Shown here: in pieces, positions 1-9,273 of the stretch
Position numbering within the stretch: position 1 is the stretch's first letter
Layout of the letters: each line of letters opens with the position of its first letter
From: Syntrophobacter sp. SbD1
Lineage (GTDB): Bacteria > Desulfobacterota > Syntrophobacteria > Syntrophobacterales > Syntrophobacteraceae
Assembly (NCBI GenBank): GCA_900290365.1
Contig: OMOE01000141.1
Location: 19,133 to 81,707, forward strand
Reading direction: 5' to 3'
Length of the DNA stretch: 62,575 nt
Notes under the pieces: model-generated
What the model saw: the letters and a program-made list of their open reading frames with translations, nothing else
The model's database searches: none
What the model was told of the DNA's origin: nothing
Made by a program: the position numbers and the translations under genes

Positions 1-1
1 G

Positions 2-688
2 GGCCGCGACGAGCCGCTTCCGCCCGAGGAACTGATTAGCCTTCTCAAGACCTTCTCCAAGTATGAACAATGGCTGGAGCGTCAAGCCCAGAAAGGGATG
101 TCCAAGAAGCTGCTCGAGCAGATAATCCGAATTTTCGATGAAAACAGGCTCGATGAGGCCGACCCGGAGACATGGGCTTCAGTTCTCAGGGAGAAACTGC
201 AAACGATCGGCTATGAAGTGGTTTCTATTGAAGTTGAGGAGGAGTATCGCGGCTACGACCTCGATGTTATGGAACCATCCAACGGGCATAAAAAGAAACG
301 GATCACCTACGATTTCCTCGCTTCCGCCGAATTTCGCAAACTGCTCTCACTTTACAGACAACTGGCCCTCCTGCACGCCACCCCGTACGTTGTAGAGGAC
401 AGCCAGGGTCAGCAGACCTTCGACGATCCGAGGACTTTTTTTCAGCACCTGATGGACGAGGCCCGCAAAGGCACGACTATCCAGAGATATAAAGGTCTCG
501 GTGAAATGAACCCCGAGCAGCTCTGGGAGACTACAATGAACCCGGAAAAAAGGACTCTTCTCCAGGTGAAGGTAGAAGACCAGGTACTCGCCGATGAGCT
601 TTTTACATGCCTCATGGGGGACCCGGTGGAACCCAGGCGCGAATTCATACAGACCAATGCACTCGATTTCCGTGAGCTGGATATATAG
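2..688 (+). CDS. gyrB: DNA gyrase subunit B, C-terminal part (5' end outside window)
   Basis: GyrB supplies the ATPase and part of the DNA cleavage site of gyrase. Only the last 228 residues are present; the frame is open to the left edge. The [19 protein letters not shown] block is the highly conserved end of the TOPRIM/C-terminal region of bacterial GyrB. The preceding ~150 residues (charged, with [11 protein letters not shown]) look like the insertion found in Gram-negative GyrB proteins. The stop is 8 nt before the gyrA start, with a GAGGA-like ribosome site between them, so the two subunits are probably cotranscribed. Identification is firm; the start lies upstream of the window. Confidence 0.97.
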   Translation, partial: GRDEPLPPEELISLLKTFSKYEQWLERQAQKGMSKKLLEQIIRIFDENRLDEADPETWASVLREKLQTIGYEVVSIEVEEEYRGYDLDVMEPSNGHKKKRITYDFLASAEFRKLLSLYRQLALLHATPYVVEDSQGQQTFDDPRTFFQHLMDEARKGTTIQRYKGLGEMNPEQLWETTMNPEKRTLLQVKVEDQVLADELFTCLMGDPVEPRREFIQTNALDFRELDI

Positions 689-696
689 AGGAACAG

Positions 697-3144
697 ATGG
701 ATCTCAAAACCATAAACATTGCTGACGAAATAAAGCTTTCATATCTCGATTATGCGATGAGCGTCATAATCGGGAGGGCCATACCCGACGTTCGCGACGG
801 CCTCAAGCCGGTGCACCGGCGCATTCTTTTTTCGATGCACGAGGCCGGTAACGATCACAACAAGCCTTACAAGAAGTCGGCGCGCATCGTCGGCGAGGTC
901 ATGGGTAAGTTTCACCCGCATGGAGACGCCGCCATCTACGATGCGACGGTCCGGATGGCGCAGGATTTTTCGATGCGCCAAGTGCTCGTGGACGGCCAAG
1001 GCAACTTCGGCTCGGTGGACGGCGATCCTCCGGCCGCCATGCGGTACACGGAAATCCGGATGTCCAAGCTGGGCATGGAGTTCATGCGGGACATCGAGAA
1101 GGAAACGGTCCCGTTTCAGCCAAACTACGACAATACGCTGCTGGAGCCGACGGTTCTTCCGAGCCGCTCGCCGAATCTGCTTTTGAACGGCTCATCGGGA
1201 ATAGCGGTCGGAATGGCTACAAACATTCCTCCGCACAACCTGCGCGAACTTTGTTCCGGCGTTCTTGCGCTCATCGATGATCCCGATATGACTATCAAGG
1301 GGCTTATGGGTCACATTCCCGGCCCGGACTTTCCGACGGCAGGCTTTGTGTGCGGTTGCGATGGAATCGCAGAAGCCTACGAGACCGGCAAGGGCGTGAT
1401 AAAGATGCGCGGCCGCGTCGATGTCGAGGAATCGGGGAAAAAGCAGCACCTGATAATCACCGAACTTCCCTTCCAGGTGAACAAGGCAAGGCTCCAGGAA
1501 CGCATCGCCGAACTGGTCAAAGTCAAAAGAATCGAGGGAATCACAGATATCCGCGACGAATCGGACCGCCAGGGAATGCGCGTAGTCATCACCCTGCGCC
1601 AGGGAGAAGATCCAAAGGTCGTCGAAAATCTACTCTACAAGAACACGGCGCTCGAAAGCACTTTCGGGATCATAATGCTTTCCGTAGTGGATAACAGGCC
1701 GGAGGTTTTAAGCCTCAAGGCGATGCTGCAGCATTTTATCGATTTTCGTCGTGAGACTGTGGTAAAGCGCACCCAGTTCGAGCTAAAACAAGCGGAAAAG
1801 CGCGCGCATATATTGGAGGGATTGAAAATAGCCCTCGATAACCTCGATGCGGTAATTTCCCTCATCCGTGCCGCTCAAAATCCGCCGGAGGCCAAACGGA
1901 GCCTCATAGCACAGTTCGAGTTCTCAGACGTTCAGGCCCAGGAAATACTGAACATGAGACTCCAGCGTCTTACCGGGCTTGAGCGTGAAAAAATCATTAA
2001 GGACTATAATGATATTATAATGGAGATCGAACGCCTCAAAGGGATACTTGCCTCCGCCGCTTTGGTCGATCAGATTGTCCGGGATGAAACTCAGGAACTG
2101 ATGAACGAATTCGGCGATGCTCGCAAGACCGAACTGATCCAGGATCCCGGCTCTATTTGCATCGAAGACCTCATTCCAATTGAAGAAATGGTGGTAACCA
2201 TTTCGAGGGCCGGCTACATAAAGAGGACCCCGCTGTCGGTCTACCGCAACCAGAATCGTGGCGGGAAGGGCCGAAGCGGAATGAGCACCCGCGAAGAAGA
2301 CGTTGTGACCAGCCTTTTTACGGCCATGTCGCACGACTACCTGCTTCTGTTCACCAACCGCGGGCAGGTCTTCTGGCTCAAGGTCTATGAGATTCCGGAA
2401 GTGGGACCCTCTGCGCTTGGAAAAGCGGTGGTGAATCTTCTTCCACTTCAACCTGGAGAAAAGATACAAACAATCCTGCCGGTGAGCGAATTTTCACCCG
2501 GCCACTATGCGGTGATGGCCACCAAAAACGGCATAATAAAGAAAAGCGATCTGTCCGTTTTCGCCAACCCCCGGTCCAACGGCATACGGGCGATCGTCAT
2601 GGACGACGATGACGAACTTATCTCGGTGGTGATCACCGACGGTGAGCGCGATCTTTTCCTTATGAGCCGCGAGGGCAAGTGCATACGGGTAAAAGAGGAT
2701 GAGTTCCGGCCTCTCGGACGCGTCAGCCGCGGTATTCGAGGGATGAAGGTCAAGGGGGGCGAACTGGTCGGAATGGATGTCATCGATCCGCAAAAGTGTA
2801 TGCTGGTGGTTACGGAAAAAGGATTTGGAAAACGCACGTCCGAGGAAAGCTACCGTTGCCAGGGCCGTGGCGGACAGGGAGTGCTCAATATCAAAGTGAC
2901 CGAACGTATCGGGCACGTGATCGGTTTCCGCCAGGTCGGCGAGGAAAACAGTATCATGCTGATAACGGACAGGGGCCGCCTCATAAGGATGCCCGTTTCC
3001 CAGATAAGCAAAATCGGACGGGTAACTCAGGGAGTGAAGCTGATTGGCCTCAACGAAGGCGAGAAAGTGGTGGACCTCACCGTACTCGACGAAACGGAAG
3101 ACTCCAGTGAAGACTCCAGTGAAGAGATTAGAGAGGAAGAATAG
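697..3144 (+). CDS. gyrA: DNA gyrase subunit A
   Basis: Breakage-reunion subunit of gyrase, 815 aa. The winged-helix domain starts at residue ~10; the catalytic tyrosine is Tyr117 in AAMRYTE. The quinolone-resistance region reads [10 protein letters not shown] (73-82), so the position equivalent to E. coli Ser83 is Ala78 while the Asp87 equivalent (Asp82) is kept. A GyrA-box variant QNRGGKG (canonical QRRGGKG) lies near residue 520, ahead of the beta-pinwheel domain, which marks gyrase rather than topo IV. The tail is acidic and includes a 12-bp tandem duplication (EDSS twice). It lies between gyrB and gpsA on one strand. Confidence 0.98.
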   Translation: MDLKTINIADEIKLSYLDYAMSVIIGRAIPDVRDGLKPVHRRILFSMHEAGNDHNKPYKKSARIVGEVMGKFHPHGDAAIYDATVRMAQDFSMRQVLVDGQGNFGSVDGDPPAAMRYTEIRMSKLGMEFMRDIEKETVPFQPNYDNTLLEPTVLPSRSPNLLLNGSSGIAVGMATNIPPHNLRELCSGVLALIDDPDMTIKGLMGHIPGPDFPTAGFVCGCDGIAEAYETGKGVIKMRGRVDVEESGKKQHLIITELPFQVNKARLQERIAELVKVKRIEGITDIRDESDRQGMRVVITLRQGEDPKVVENLLYKNTALESTFGIIMLSVVDNRPEVLSLKAMLQHFIDFRRETVVKRTQFELKQAEKRAHILEGLKIALDNLDAVISLIRAAQNPPEAKRSLIAQFEFSDVQAQEILNMRLQRLTGLEREKIIKDYNDIIMEIERLKGILASAALVDQIVRDETQELMNEFGDARKTELIQDPGSICIEDLIPIEEMVVTISRAGYIKRTPLSVYRNQNRGGKGRSGMSTREEDVVTSLFTAMSHDYLLLFTNRGQVFWLKVYEIPEVGPSALGKAVVNLLPLQPGEKIQTILPVSEFSPGHYAVMATKNGIIKKSDLSVFANPRSNGIRAIVMDDDDELISVVITDGERDLFLMSREGKCIRVKEDEFRPLGRVSRGIRGMKVKGGELVGMDVIDPQKCMLVVTEKGFGKRTSEESYRCQGRGGQGVLNIKVTERIGHVIGFRQVGEENSIMLITDRGRLIRMPVSQISKIGRVTQGVKLIGLNEGEKVVDLTVLDETEDSSEDSSEEIREEE
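3097..3120 (+). repeat. 12-bp exact tandem duplication in gyrA tail
   Basis: GAAGACTCCAGT occurs twice head to tail (3097-3108, 3109-3120). It is in frame and duplicates the residues EDSS in the acidic C-terminal tail, so it should be tolerated. Confidence 0.9.
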
Positions 3145-3147
3145 AAT

Positions 3148-4203
3148 TTGTCTAGAGATATGGGGACGGTAGGTGTAATCGGAGCCGGAAGCTGGGGTAC
3201 CACTATCGCCCATGTGCTTGCTTCCAAGGGTTTGAAAGTCAATCTCTGGGTGTTCGAAGAAGAGCTAAGCGAAATAATCCGCAGAACGGCTGAAAACACT
3301 GTCTATCTTCCCGGACACCGGCTTCATGAAGGTGTGTACGCTAACAGTTCGATCGAGGAAGTGACCCGTGCAAGCAGTTTACTGATAATGGTCGTTCCTT
3401 CCCACGTCTATCGCGGGGCAGTCATGCGTATGCTGCCTCACTTGCGGCAGGACTCCATAATCGTAAACGCAACCAAAGGCATAGAGAATGACACGCTCCT
3501 GACAATGTCGGGCATCTGGAAAGAACTCCTGCCGGCGCAAAACCGCGTAGAACTGCTCTGCCTCTCCGGCCCTTCTTTCGCCCATGAAGTCATCCGTGGA
3601 ATTCCTACCGCTGTAACGCTTGCAGCCCCGAACCTGGAAACCGCCAGGCAGGTTCAGCAAGTACTCTCGACCGCCAGATTCCGCATTTATACCAGCCTCG
3701 ATGTTACCGGTGTGGAAGTCGCCGGAGCTTCAAAAAACGTCATAGCCCTCGCAGCAGGCGCCTGCGATGGTCTATCTTTCGGGTACAATGCCCGTGCGGC
3801 CCTCATTACACGCGGCCTGGCCGAAATTTCAAGGCTTGGCGTCAAAATGGGCGCTCACCCGCTAACCTTCTCAGGCCTCGCTGGAATAGGAGACCTTCTG
3901 CTTACCTGTACCGGAGACCTGAGCCGGAACCGAAAGGTAGGAATGCAGCTCGGACAGGGCAGAAAGCTTAGCGATATCCTTGGCGAAATGCGTCAGGTGG
4001 CAGAGGGAGTCATTACCGCCAAATCGATTCACTTCCTTGCCGAAAAAATGAACGTGGAGATGCCGATATGTGAGCAGGTCTATCGCGTACTCTACGAGGA
4101 TAAGGACCCGCTGCTGGTTGTAAGAGAACTCCTGGACCGCGACCTCAAACACGAGATGGAATTCGATCCTGATATTTGCCCGGTCAATGATAAAACCCGT
4201 TAG
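3148..4203 (+). CDS. gpsA: Glycerol-3-phosphate dehydrogenase [NAD(P)+]
   Basis: Reduces dihydroxyacetone phosphate to sn-glycerol-3-phosphate for phospholipid synthesis in the cytoplasm. 351 aa. The N-terminal Rossmann motif is GVIGAGSWGT; LSGPSFAHE and VEVAGASKNV (with the catalytic Lys) are family signatures, and the C-terminal helical domain is complete. The start taken is TTG at 3148, 3 nt after the gyrA stop, because GAGGAAG lies about 8-10 nt upstream. An ATG at 3160 is the alternative but is too far from that site. Probably in one transcript with gyrBA. Confidence 0.95.
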   Translation: MSRDMGTVGVIGAGSWGTTIAHVLASKGLKVNLWVFEEELSEIIRRTAENTVYLPGHRLHEGVYANSSIEEVTRASSLLIMVVPSHVYRGAVMRMLPHLRQDSIIVNATKGIENDTLLTMSGIWKELLPAQNRVELLCLSGPSFAHEVIRGIPTAVTLAAPNLETARQVQQVLSTARFRIYTSLDVTGVEVAGASKNVIALAAGACDGLSFGYNARAALITRGLAEISRLGVKMGAHPLTFSGLAGIGDLLLTCTGDLSRNRKVGMQLGQGRKLSDILGEMRQVAEGVITAKSIHFLAEKMNVEMPICEQVYRVLYEDKDPLLVVRELLDRDLKHEMEFDPDICPVNDKTR

Positions 4204-4443
4204 AAAATTGCAAATTTGTGACTCCAGGCGTATTCCTTAGACAACTCATATAGTTAGGAATATTCTTATAGACATCTCTCTACTTCTGTCCACCTGATCG
4301 TGGTCATTGATAATTCTCCAATTTTGCCGATAGTTTCTACCCATTTCCTACCGCAATAAATCCCCCTGTAACCTGTCTAAAAAATTACTAATTTAGCACT
4401 CTGGTTATTTCACCATGTTCATCGATATCTGAGGATAAAGAAC
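4204..4443. other. Intergenic region without recognised gene
   Basis: 240 AT-rich bases between gpsA and the HAF-type gene. I see no ORF, hairpin terminator or RNA gene that can be defended; a promoter for the next gene presumably lies here. Confidence 0.5.
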
Positions 4444-5364
4444 ATGAGGAACATAGTTGTTTTGCTTCCTATCCAGGTCACGCCAACCCCTTCCCTCCCT
4501 TTTGCCGATGCCGGCAATTCGAGTTGGACCTTCCACCCCGTAAACTACCCGGGCGCAGCCCTTACCGTTCCCCAGGCCGTTAACCTGATCGGAAAGGCTG
4601 CCGGTTATGCCGGCACTATTGTGGGATTCTATTACAATGACGGTTGGCATGGCTTTTACACCACCGACTTCACAAATCAGGCAACTTTTGTCAGTATCGA
4701 CTATCCGGGCGCAGCCAGTACTATTCCAGGCACGGGCGGCACTCTTGCCACAAGCATAAATGACAGTGGGTGCATCGTAGGATATTGGACCGATAGCCGC
4801 GGCGGCGTGCACGGCTTTATCTACGATAACTCGGGCGCCGCCGGTTTTGACTGCTTAGACGCAGCACAAACTCATCCCATCGGTATAAACGACGCCAACG
4901 CAATCGTCGGGCGCTATCTGGACGGCAACGGCAACTCGCACGGCTTTTACACCACCGATCCCACAGATCCCGCAAGCTTTGCCGGCATTGACTACCCGGG
5001 CGCATCACAAACTCTGGCCACCGCCCTCAACAATCACGGCCTCATCGTGGGGCACTATCAGGCCGGAAAGAGTGCGTCCCATGGATTTATCTACAATCAC
5101 ACCACCGGTGTTTATACCGGTTTCGACTACCCAAGGGCCATCGCCACATTTCCCTCCGGCGTAAATGATAACGGACGGATTTCAGGATACTATACCGACA
5201 ACAGAGGCGGCCAACATGGGTTTTTTTGGCCTCCTTTCACCACGATTGACTATCCCGGCAGTACAAGCGGCACGAATGTCTTCACTATAGGTGACGCTGA
5301 CACACTCCCCGGGGTGTACAACGACGTGGGGTTCGTTGCACTCTCTTCTTCCCCCGCCAACTGA
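4444..5364 (+). CDS. HAF-type tandem-repeat protein, probably extracytoplasmic
   Basis: 306 aa made almost entirely of about six ~45-50-residue repeats with the pattern IDYPGA..T...INDxGxIVGYYxDxxGxxHGF, for example SIDYPGAAST, AGIDYPGASQT and TTIDYPGSTSG. This matches what I know as the probable extracellular HAF repeat family, whose role is unknown. Composition (rich in G, D, Y, T, N, no Cys clusters) suits a secreted beta-rich fold, but the N-terminus is only weakly hydrophobic and no clear signal peptidase site is visible, so the start may be misplaced or export atypical. The ATG at 4444 has GAGG about 10 nt upstream. No functional link to its neighbours is seen. Confidence 0.75.
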   Translation: MRNIVVLLPIQVTPTPSLPFADAGNSSWTFHPVNYPGAALTVPQAVNLIGKAAGYAGTIVGFYYNDGWHGFYTTDFTNQATFVSIDYPGAASTIPGTGGTLATSINDSGCIVGYWTDSRGGVHGFIYDNSGAAGFDCLDAAQTHPIGINDANAIVGRYLDGNGNSHGFYTTDPTDPASFAGIDYPGASQTLATALNNHGLIVGHYQAGKSASHGFIYNHTTGVYTGFDYPRAIATFPSGVNDNGRISGYYTDNRGGQHGFFWPPFTTIDYPGSTSGTNVFTIGDADTLPGVYNDVGFVALSSSPAN

Positions 5365-5372
5365 TACCAAGC

Positions 5373-5425
5373 AGTTTTTAGTTGTTAGTTTTCAGTTTTG
5401 AGTTAACTCAAAACTCGAAACTCCT
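5373..5425. repeat. AGTTTTGAG-type repeat with perfect 22-bp palindrome
   Basis: A run of 7-8-base units of the AGTTTTCAGTTTTGAG type ends in AGTTTTGAGTT (5394-5404) followed directly by its exact reverse complement AACTCAAAACT (5405-5415). It begins 9 nt after the HAF gene stop. It is the first member of the repeat family that is dense at 34.5-43.0 kb, and its inverted layout matches the gene-less copies there. Confidence 0.85.
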
Positions 5426-5498
5426 AATCACCTGCCTTGCCGGATGCTTATCTTTAATAAGAAGTATTCGTTTTCCAATTGCAGGAAGGAGGCCGCAT

Positions 5499-6644
5499 AT
5501 GGATTTTGTCTTCCAGGATGAAATCAAAGAACTCATGCGAAGTAGAAACGATTATTGTGTATCGCTTTACCTGCCGACCCACCGGGTCGGACGGGAGACC
5601 GAACAGACTTCCATACGACTCGAAAACCTGCTCAGGGGCGCCGAAAAGCAACTGGTAGCGCAGGGAATGCGTTCTCCGGAAGCCAAAGATTTTCTAAGAC
5701 CAGCTCAAGATCTTGCAAAAGACGGTTTTTTTAACCGCCACCTGGCTGACGGACTCACTGTTTTTATCTCCGGGGACCTGTTCAGATACTTTCGGCTGCC
5801 GATCCATTTCGATGAAAGGCTGTTCGTGGGCCGGCAATTCTATCTCAGGCCGCTCATACCAATGCTGCATTGCTGTAAAAAATTCCACATTCTGGCCGTG
5901 AGCAGAAAGTCGGTGCGTCTGCTGGAGTGCACCGAATTCGAAGTGAATGAAATCGAACTCAAAGGCGTGCCCCTGAGCATGCAGGAAGCACTCGGTTATG
6001 ACCAGCAATCGACTCCTCTTTTCCGAATGGCTTCCCAGGGTTCCGGCCGCGGGGCCGCACCCATGGTCCACGGGCATGGCGGCGGCAGCGAATCGGAAAA
6101 GGAGCAACTCTGGCATTATTTTCAGATTCTGAAGAACAGCCTCCATCCATATTTTAAAGAGGACATACCTCTGGTGTTTGCCGGGGTGGACTATCTTTTT
6201 CCCATGTTCCGGCTGGTGGATGTACATAAGAATACCATTAACGAATCCATCGAAGGAAATCCAGACGAACTGGGCTCTCTTGAGCTTCTCAAGCGAGGAT
6301 TACCCCTCGTATCGTCCTATTTTGACCGGGAGAAAAGACGGGCGATCGGACGCTACATGAATCTTCTGGGAGGGCTGCTTACATCCGATACTATTGAGGA
6401 AATAGTGCCGAATGCGGTCGCGGGACGAGTTGACACGCTTTTTGTCGACAACGACAGGCAGAAATGGGGAAAATTCGATCCCGCCTCGGGCCAGGTCGAA
6501 ATTCATCCCGAACAACATCGCGGCGATGAAGACCTGCTCGATGTGGCTCTCAACCAGGCGTACCTCAACGGAGGAGACGTCTACGGACTCGATCCGGCGG
6601 ATATGCCCGGTCACAGTGGCGGGGCTGCTATATTTCGATACTGA
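5499..6644 (+). CDS. BaeRF-type (bacterial archaeo-eukaryotic release factor-like) domain protein
   Basis: 381 aa, cytoplasmic, no signal peptide or membrane segment. The opening (SRNDYCVSLYLPTHRVG) and the C-terminal part (AVAGRVDTLFVDN, then D-E-DLLDVALNQAYLNGGDVY) are typical of the BaeRF3/BaeRF7 families, which are related to release factor eRF1 and thought to act at the ribosome or in stress. A Gly/His-rich linker (GHGGGSES) sits in the middle. ATG 5499 is chosen over an in-frame ATG at 5382 because GGAAGGAGG lies just upstream and the 5382 extension is translated from the AGTTTTGAG repeat. Specific function unknown. Confidence 0.75.
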   Translation: MDFVFQDEIKELMRSRNDYCVSLYLPTHRVGRETEQTSIRLENLLRGAEKQLVAQGMRSPEAKDFLRPAQDLAKDGFFNRHLADGLTVFISGDLFRYFRLPIHFDERLFVGRQFYLRPLIPMLHCCKKFHILAVSRKSVRLLECTEFEVNEIELKGVPLSMQEALGYDQQSTPLFRMASQGSGRGAAPMVHGHGGGSESEKEQLWHYFQILKNSLHPYFKEDIPLVFAGVDYLFPMFRLVDVHKNTINESIEGNPDELGSLELLKRGLPLVSSYFDREKRRAIGRYMNLLGGLLTSDTIEEIVPNAVAGRVDTLFVDNDRQKWGKFDPASGQVEIHPEQHRGDEDLLDVALNQAYLNGGDVYGLDPADMPGHSGGAAIFRY

Positions 6645-6763
6645 TGGATTACGTGGCAGGGGAGCTCAGCGTGGCGGTGACGCTGCGCCCACCCTTGCAA
6701 CCCTAATAATCCCCTCTCCCCTTTAAAAAAAGCTGAGGAGCAAAGCGGGGTCTCGCTTCTCTT

Positions 6764-8770
6764 CTAGACACGAAGGGCCATATCAAACCCGTCTTTTACC
6801 GCATCCGAAATTTTTCCTATTGCTTTGGCATCCCCTATTACCAGAACATCGGACAGGTTGGAAGGCGCCGCTCGAGCCAGATCATTAACCGGCATGGAAC
6901 CGGCTGCAAGAATGATTGTGTCCGCGGGGATCGACTCCGTCCCATTTTCGGTTTCTACACGTAAGTATCCCTCTGAAATATCGAGAATTTTCGTTTTAGT
7001 GCGGATATCCACCCCCATGAGCTTAAGATTTTTAAGCAGTACCCATCGGGTGCTTATGCCAACATTTTTTGCCGGTCGCTCGGCCCTCACGATGATGGTT
7101 ATCTTACGCCCGCTGTTGTAGAGTAAACTGCGAAGCTGTTCCAACTCTACCGCCCGGTGGTATGCCAGAAAGGAAAAGGTCTCGGCAGTCGGAACGCCGA
7201 GATTTGCCACCAGCATGGCCGTTTCACATCCGATAGCTCCTCCTCCGATAACGACCACTCTTTTTCCGATATCGGCAATGGCGCCACAGAGCACATCCCA
7301 GGCATTTATGACGTTGGGTCCATCGATTCCAGGAATATTCAATTTCGCTGGTTTGGCGCCGGTTGCAACCACCAGGAGGTCTGAGGCCTCAGATTCGATT
7401 ATTTCGGGAGTCAGCGGGGTGTTAAGCTTTATTTTTACATTCGAGGACTTCAAACGATTCTCAAGACTTGTCACGGCTTCCAGGTAGACGCTTTTTCCGG
7501 GCAGTGGGCCGATCAGGTTTATTTGACCGCCCAATTTATTGTCCTTTTCATACAAAGTAACATCATGGCCTCTTTGGCCGGCAATTAAGGCAAACTCCAT
7601 ACCGGCAGGGCCGCCGCCGGCCACGAAAATCCGCTTTTTTACATCAGCTTCGCGAATTTCCGTCTCCGCCTCCCGCCCGGCTCTAGGGTTGAGAGTGCAG
7701 CATACCCTTGAACCTGCAAAAATTGCATCGATGCATCCCTGGTTACAGCCAATGCAAGGTACTCGCTCGTGCTGTCTGCCGGTCAGCACCTTTGTCGGCA
7801 GATCAGGGTCCGCGATGAGCGGTCTCCCCCAGCAGATCATATCCGCTGCGCCGGAGCGCAAAGCCTTCTCGGCCAGACTTGGGTCTCCCAAGCGGTTGGA
7901 AGCAAAAACCGACACGCCAACTTTCTCCCTGATCGCGCGGGCCAGATACAGATATGCGCCAGGAGGCACCTCGCTGGTCACCTGCGGAACAGTCGTCTCA
8001 TGCCAACCCCCGGTGACATTGATGGCGTCAACCCCAGCTTTCTCAGCGGCAATGCAAAAAAGAGAAGACTCTGCGAGGGTATTGCCGCCTTTTACGAAAT
8101 CCTGCCCGGAGACCCTTATCCCCATGGGAAAGTCTTTTCCAACAGCATTTCTCACTTGGGTTATGACTTCCAACCCGAAGCGCATCCGATTCTCGACCGA
8201 GCCGCCATATTCGTCTGATCTATGATTGGTAACAGGAGATAAGAATTCTCCGATTAAGTAGCTGCCGCCAGTCAATATTTCCATATAATCAAACCCTGCC
8301 GACCTAGCCCGCATTGCCGCTTTGACATAGGCGTCCTTAACTTCCTCTATGTCCTCTTTGGTCATGGCGCGAGGCAACTCTCCACTCAAGGGATTGGCTA
8401 TGGCGGATGGAGCTATTGGTTTCATCCCGGTCATCTGTTCAGATGCATTGCGACCTTGTTGCATGAGCTGTATGCCAATTTTGACATCGGTGGTTTTGTG
8501 AAGCAGATCGATATATTCCAAAAACGGGTCTATATGGCTGTCGTCGAAAAGGCCGAGGATAAACGGAGAGCTGCCGACTCTATCAATTGCCACGGGGCCG
8601 ATTATCATTAGGCCGACCCCTCCCTTTGCCCTTTCCAGGTAGAAGGCCTTATAACGTTCTGTAAGACTGTAATCGTCGGTATAGAAGAGCGCCATCGCGG
8701 GCATAACGATTCTATTTTTTATGGAAAGACCATTGATGTCGATAGGCTCAAAGAGCTTCACAAATTCCAT
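6764..8770 (-). CDS. NADH:flavin oxidoreductase / 2,4-dienoyl-CoA reductase-like Fe-S flavoenzyme
   Basis: 668 aa. Residues 1-335 form an Old Yellow Enzyme-type FMN barrel; CIGCNQGC (339-346) plus a Cys ~12 residues later bind a 4Fe-4S cluster; the rest is an FAD/NAD domain with GGGPAGMEFA (385-394) and a second motif VIGGGAIGCE. This is the layout of 2,4-dienoyl-CoA reductase, trimethylamine dehydrogenase and the bile-acid enzymes BaiCD/BaiH, which reduce enones or dienoyl-CoA. The usual active-site HGY motif reads GGSYL here: Tyr is kept, His is lost. ATG 8770 (not 8878) is preceded by AAGGAG at 7 nt. Last gene of the leftward operon; it could reduce a conjugated double bond of the pathway substrate. 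Confidence 0.85.
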   Translation of the reverse strand: MEFVKLFEPIDINGLSIKNRIVMPAMALFYTDDYSLTERYKAFYLERAKGGVGLMIIGPVAIDRVGSSPFILGLFDDSHIDPFLEYIDLLHKTTDVKIGIQLMQQGRNASEQMTGMKPIAPSAIANPLSGELPRAMTKEDIEEVKDAYVKAAMRARSAGFDYMEILTGGSYLIGEFLSPVTNHRSDEYGGSVENRMRFGLEVITQVRNAVGKDFPMGIRVSGQDFVKGGNTLAESSLFCIAAEKAGVDAINVTGGWHETTVPQVTSEVPPGAYLYLARAIREKVGVSVFASNRLGDPSLAEKALRSGAADMICWGRPLIADPDLPTKVLTGRQHERVPCIGCNQGCIDAIFAGSRVCCTLNPRAGREAETEIREADVKKRIFVAGGGPAGMEFALIAGQRGHDVTLYEKDNKLGGQINLIGPLPGKSVYLEAVTSLENRLKSSNVKIKLNTPLTPEIIESEASDLLVVATGAKPAKLNIPGIDGPNVINAWDVLCGAIADIGKRVVVIGGGAIGCETAMLVANLGVPTAETFSFLAYHRAVELEQLRSLLYNSGRKITIIVRAERPAKNVGISTRWVLLKNLKLMGVDIRTKTKILDISEGYLRVETENGTESIPADTIILAAGSMPVNDLARAAPSNLSDVLVIGDAKAIGKISDAVKDGFDMALRV

Positions 8771-8835
8771 GACGCCACTCCTTATAACAGTAATTGATTT
8801 CTTCTTGTTCTTGGAAGACTTGAGTCGATAGGCGT

Positions 8836-9273
8836 CTATGGCCCCTTCAACTTCTTTTTGACCCCCAGAACCGGACAAACAGCCTGTAGAAGCACGACTT
8901 GAGCAACGGATCCAAGTAGAAGCTTGCCCACCCTGGATCTGCTTCTTATGCCCACGATAATCTCATCGACTTTGTTCTGTTCCGCGATCAAGAGAAGATG
9001 CACTCCGGCATGGTCATCGAACCCCCGATAGGCAAGAAGCGTTTTACAGGGAATGCCCCGCTCATCAAAAAAGGCCTGTACTTCCTTGAGGCCCAGTTCT
9101 GTAGGCTCAATCCTCTTCGGATAGGATTGGTCATCACTTATATGCGATGCTACCGCAAGAACTTCTCCCTTGAAGGCACGAGCACGTTTTTCGGCTTCTT
9201 TTACCCCTTGTTTTGCTTCGTCCGAGCCATCGTAACAGAGCATTATTTTCATATTTCCGGTTCCTTCGATCAT
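8836..9273 (-). CDS. Universal stress protein UspA family
   Basis: 145 aa, a single Usp alpha/beta domain: KIMLCYDGSDEAK at the N-terminus and the ATP-binding-type signature GIRSRSRVGKLLLGSVAQ near the end. Usp proteins are cytoplasmic nucleotide-binding stress or energy-state proteins. Its ATG overlaps the stop of the acetoacetyl-CoA synthetase gene by 4 bp (ATGA), indicating translational coupling within the catabolic operon. The internal Met8 is an alternative start. Usp genes are common passengers in anaerobic catabolic operons; its role here is not evident. Confidence 0.88.
   Translation of the reverse strand: MIEGTGNMKIMLCYDGSDEAKQGVKEAEKRARAFKGEVLAVASHISDDQSYPKRIEPTELGLKEVQAFFDERGIPCKTLLAYRGFDDHAGVHLLLIAEQNKVDEIIVGIRSRSRVGKLLLGSVAQVVLLQAVCPVLGVKKKLKGP

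Noticed and set aside
1924..3213. Long minus-strand ORFs (181 and 239 aa) across gyrA
   Set aside because: Antisense to conserved GyrA sequence; no motif and no start signal.
7539..8225. 228-aa plus-strand ORF opposite the flavoenzyme
   Set aside because: Shadow of the FMN/Fe-S domain coding sequence on the other strand.
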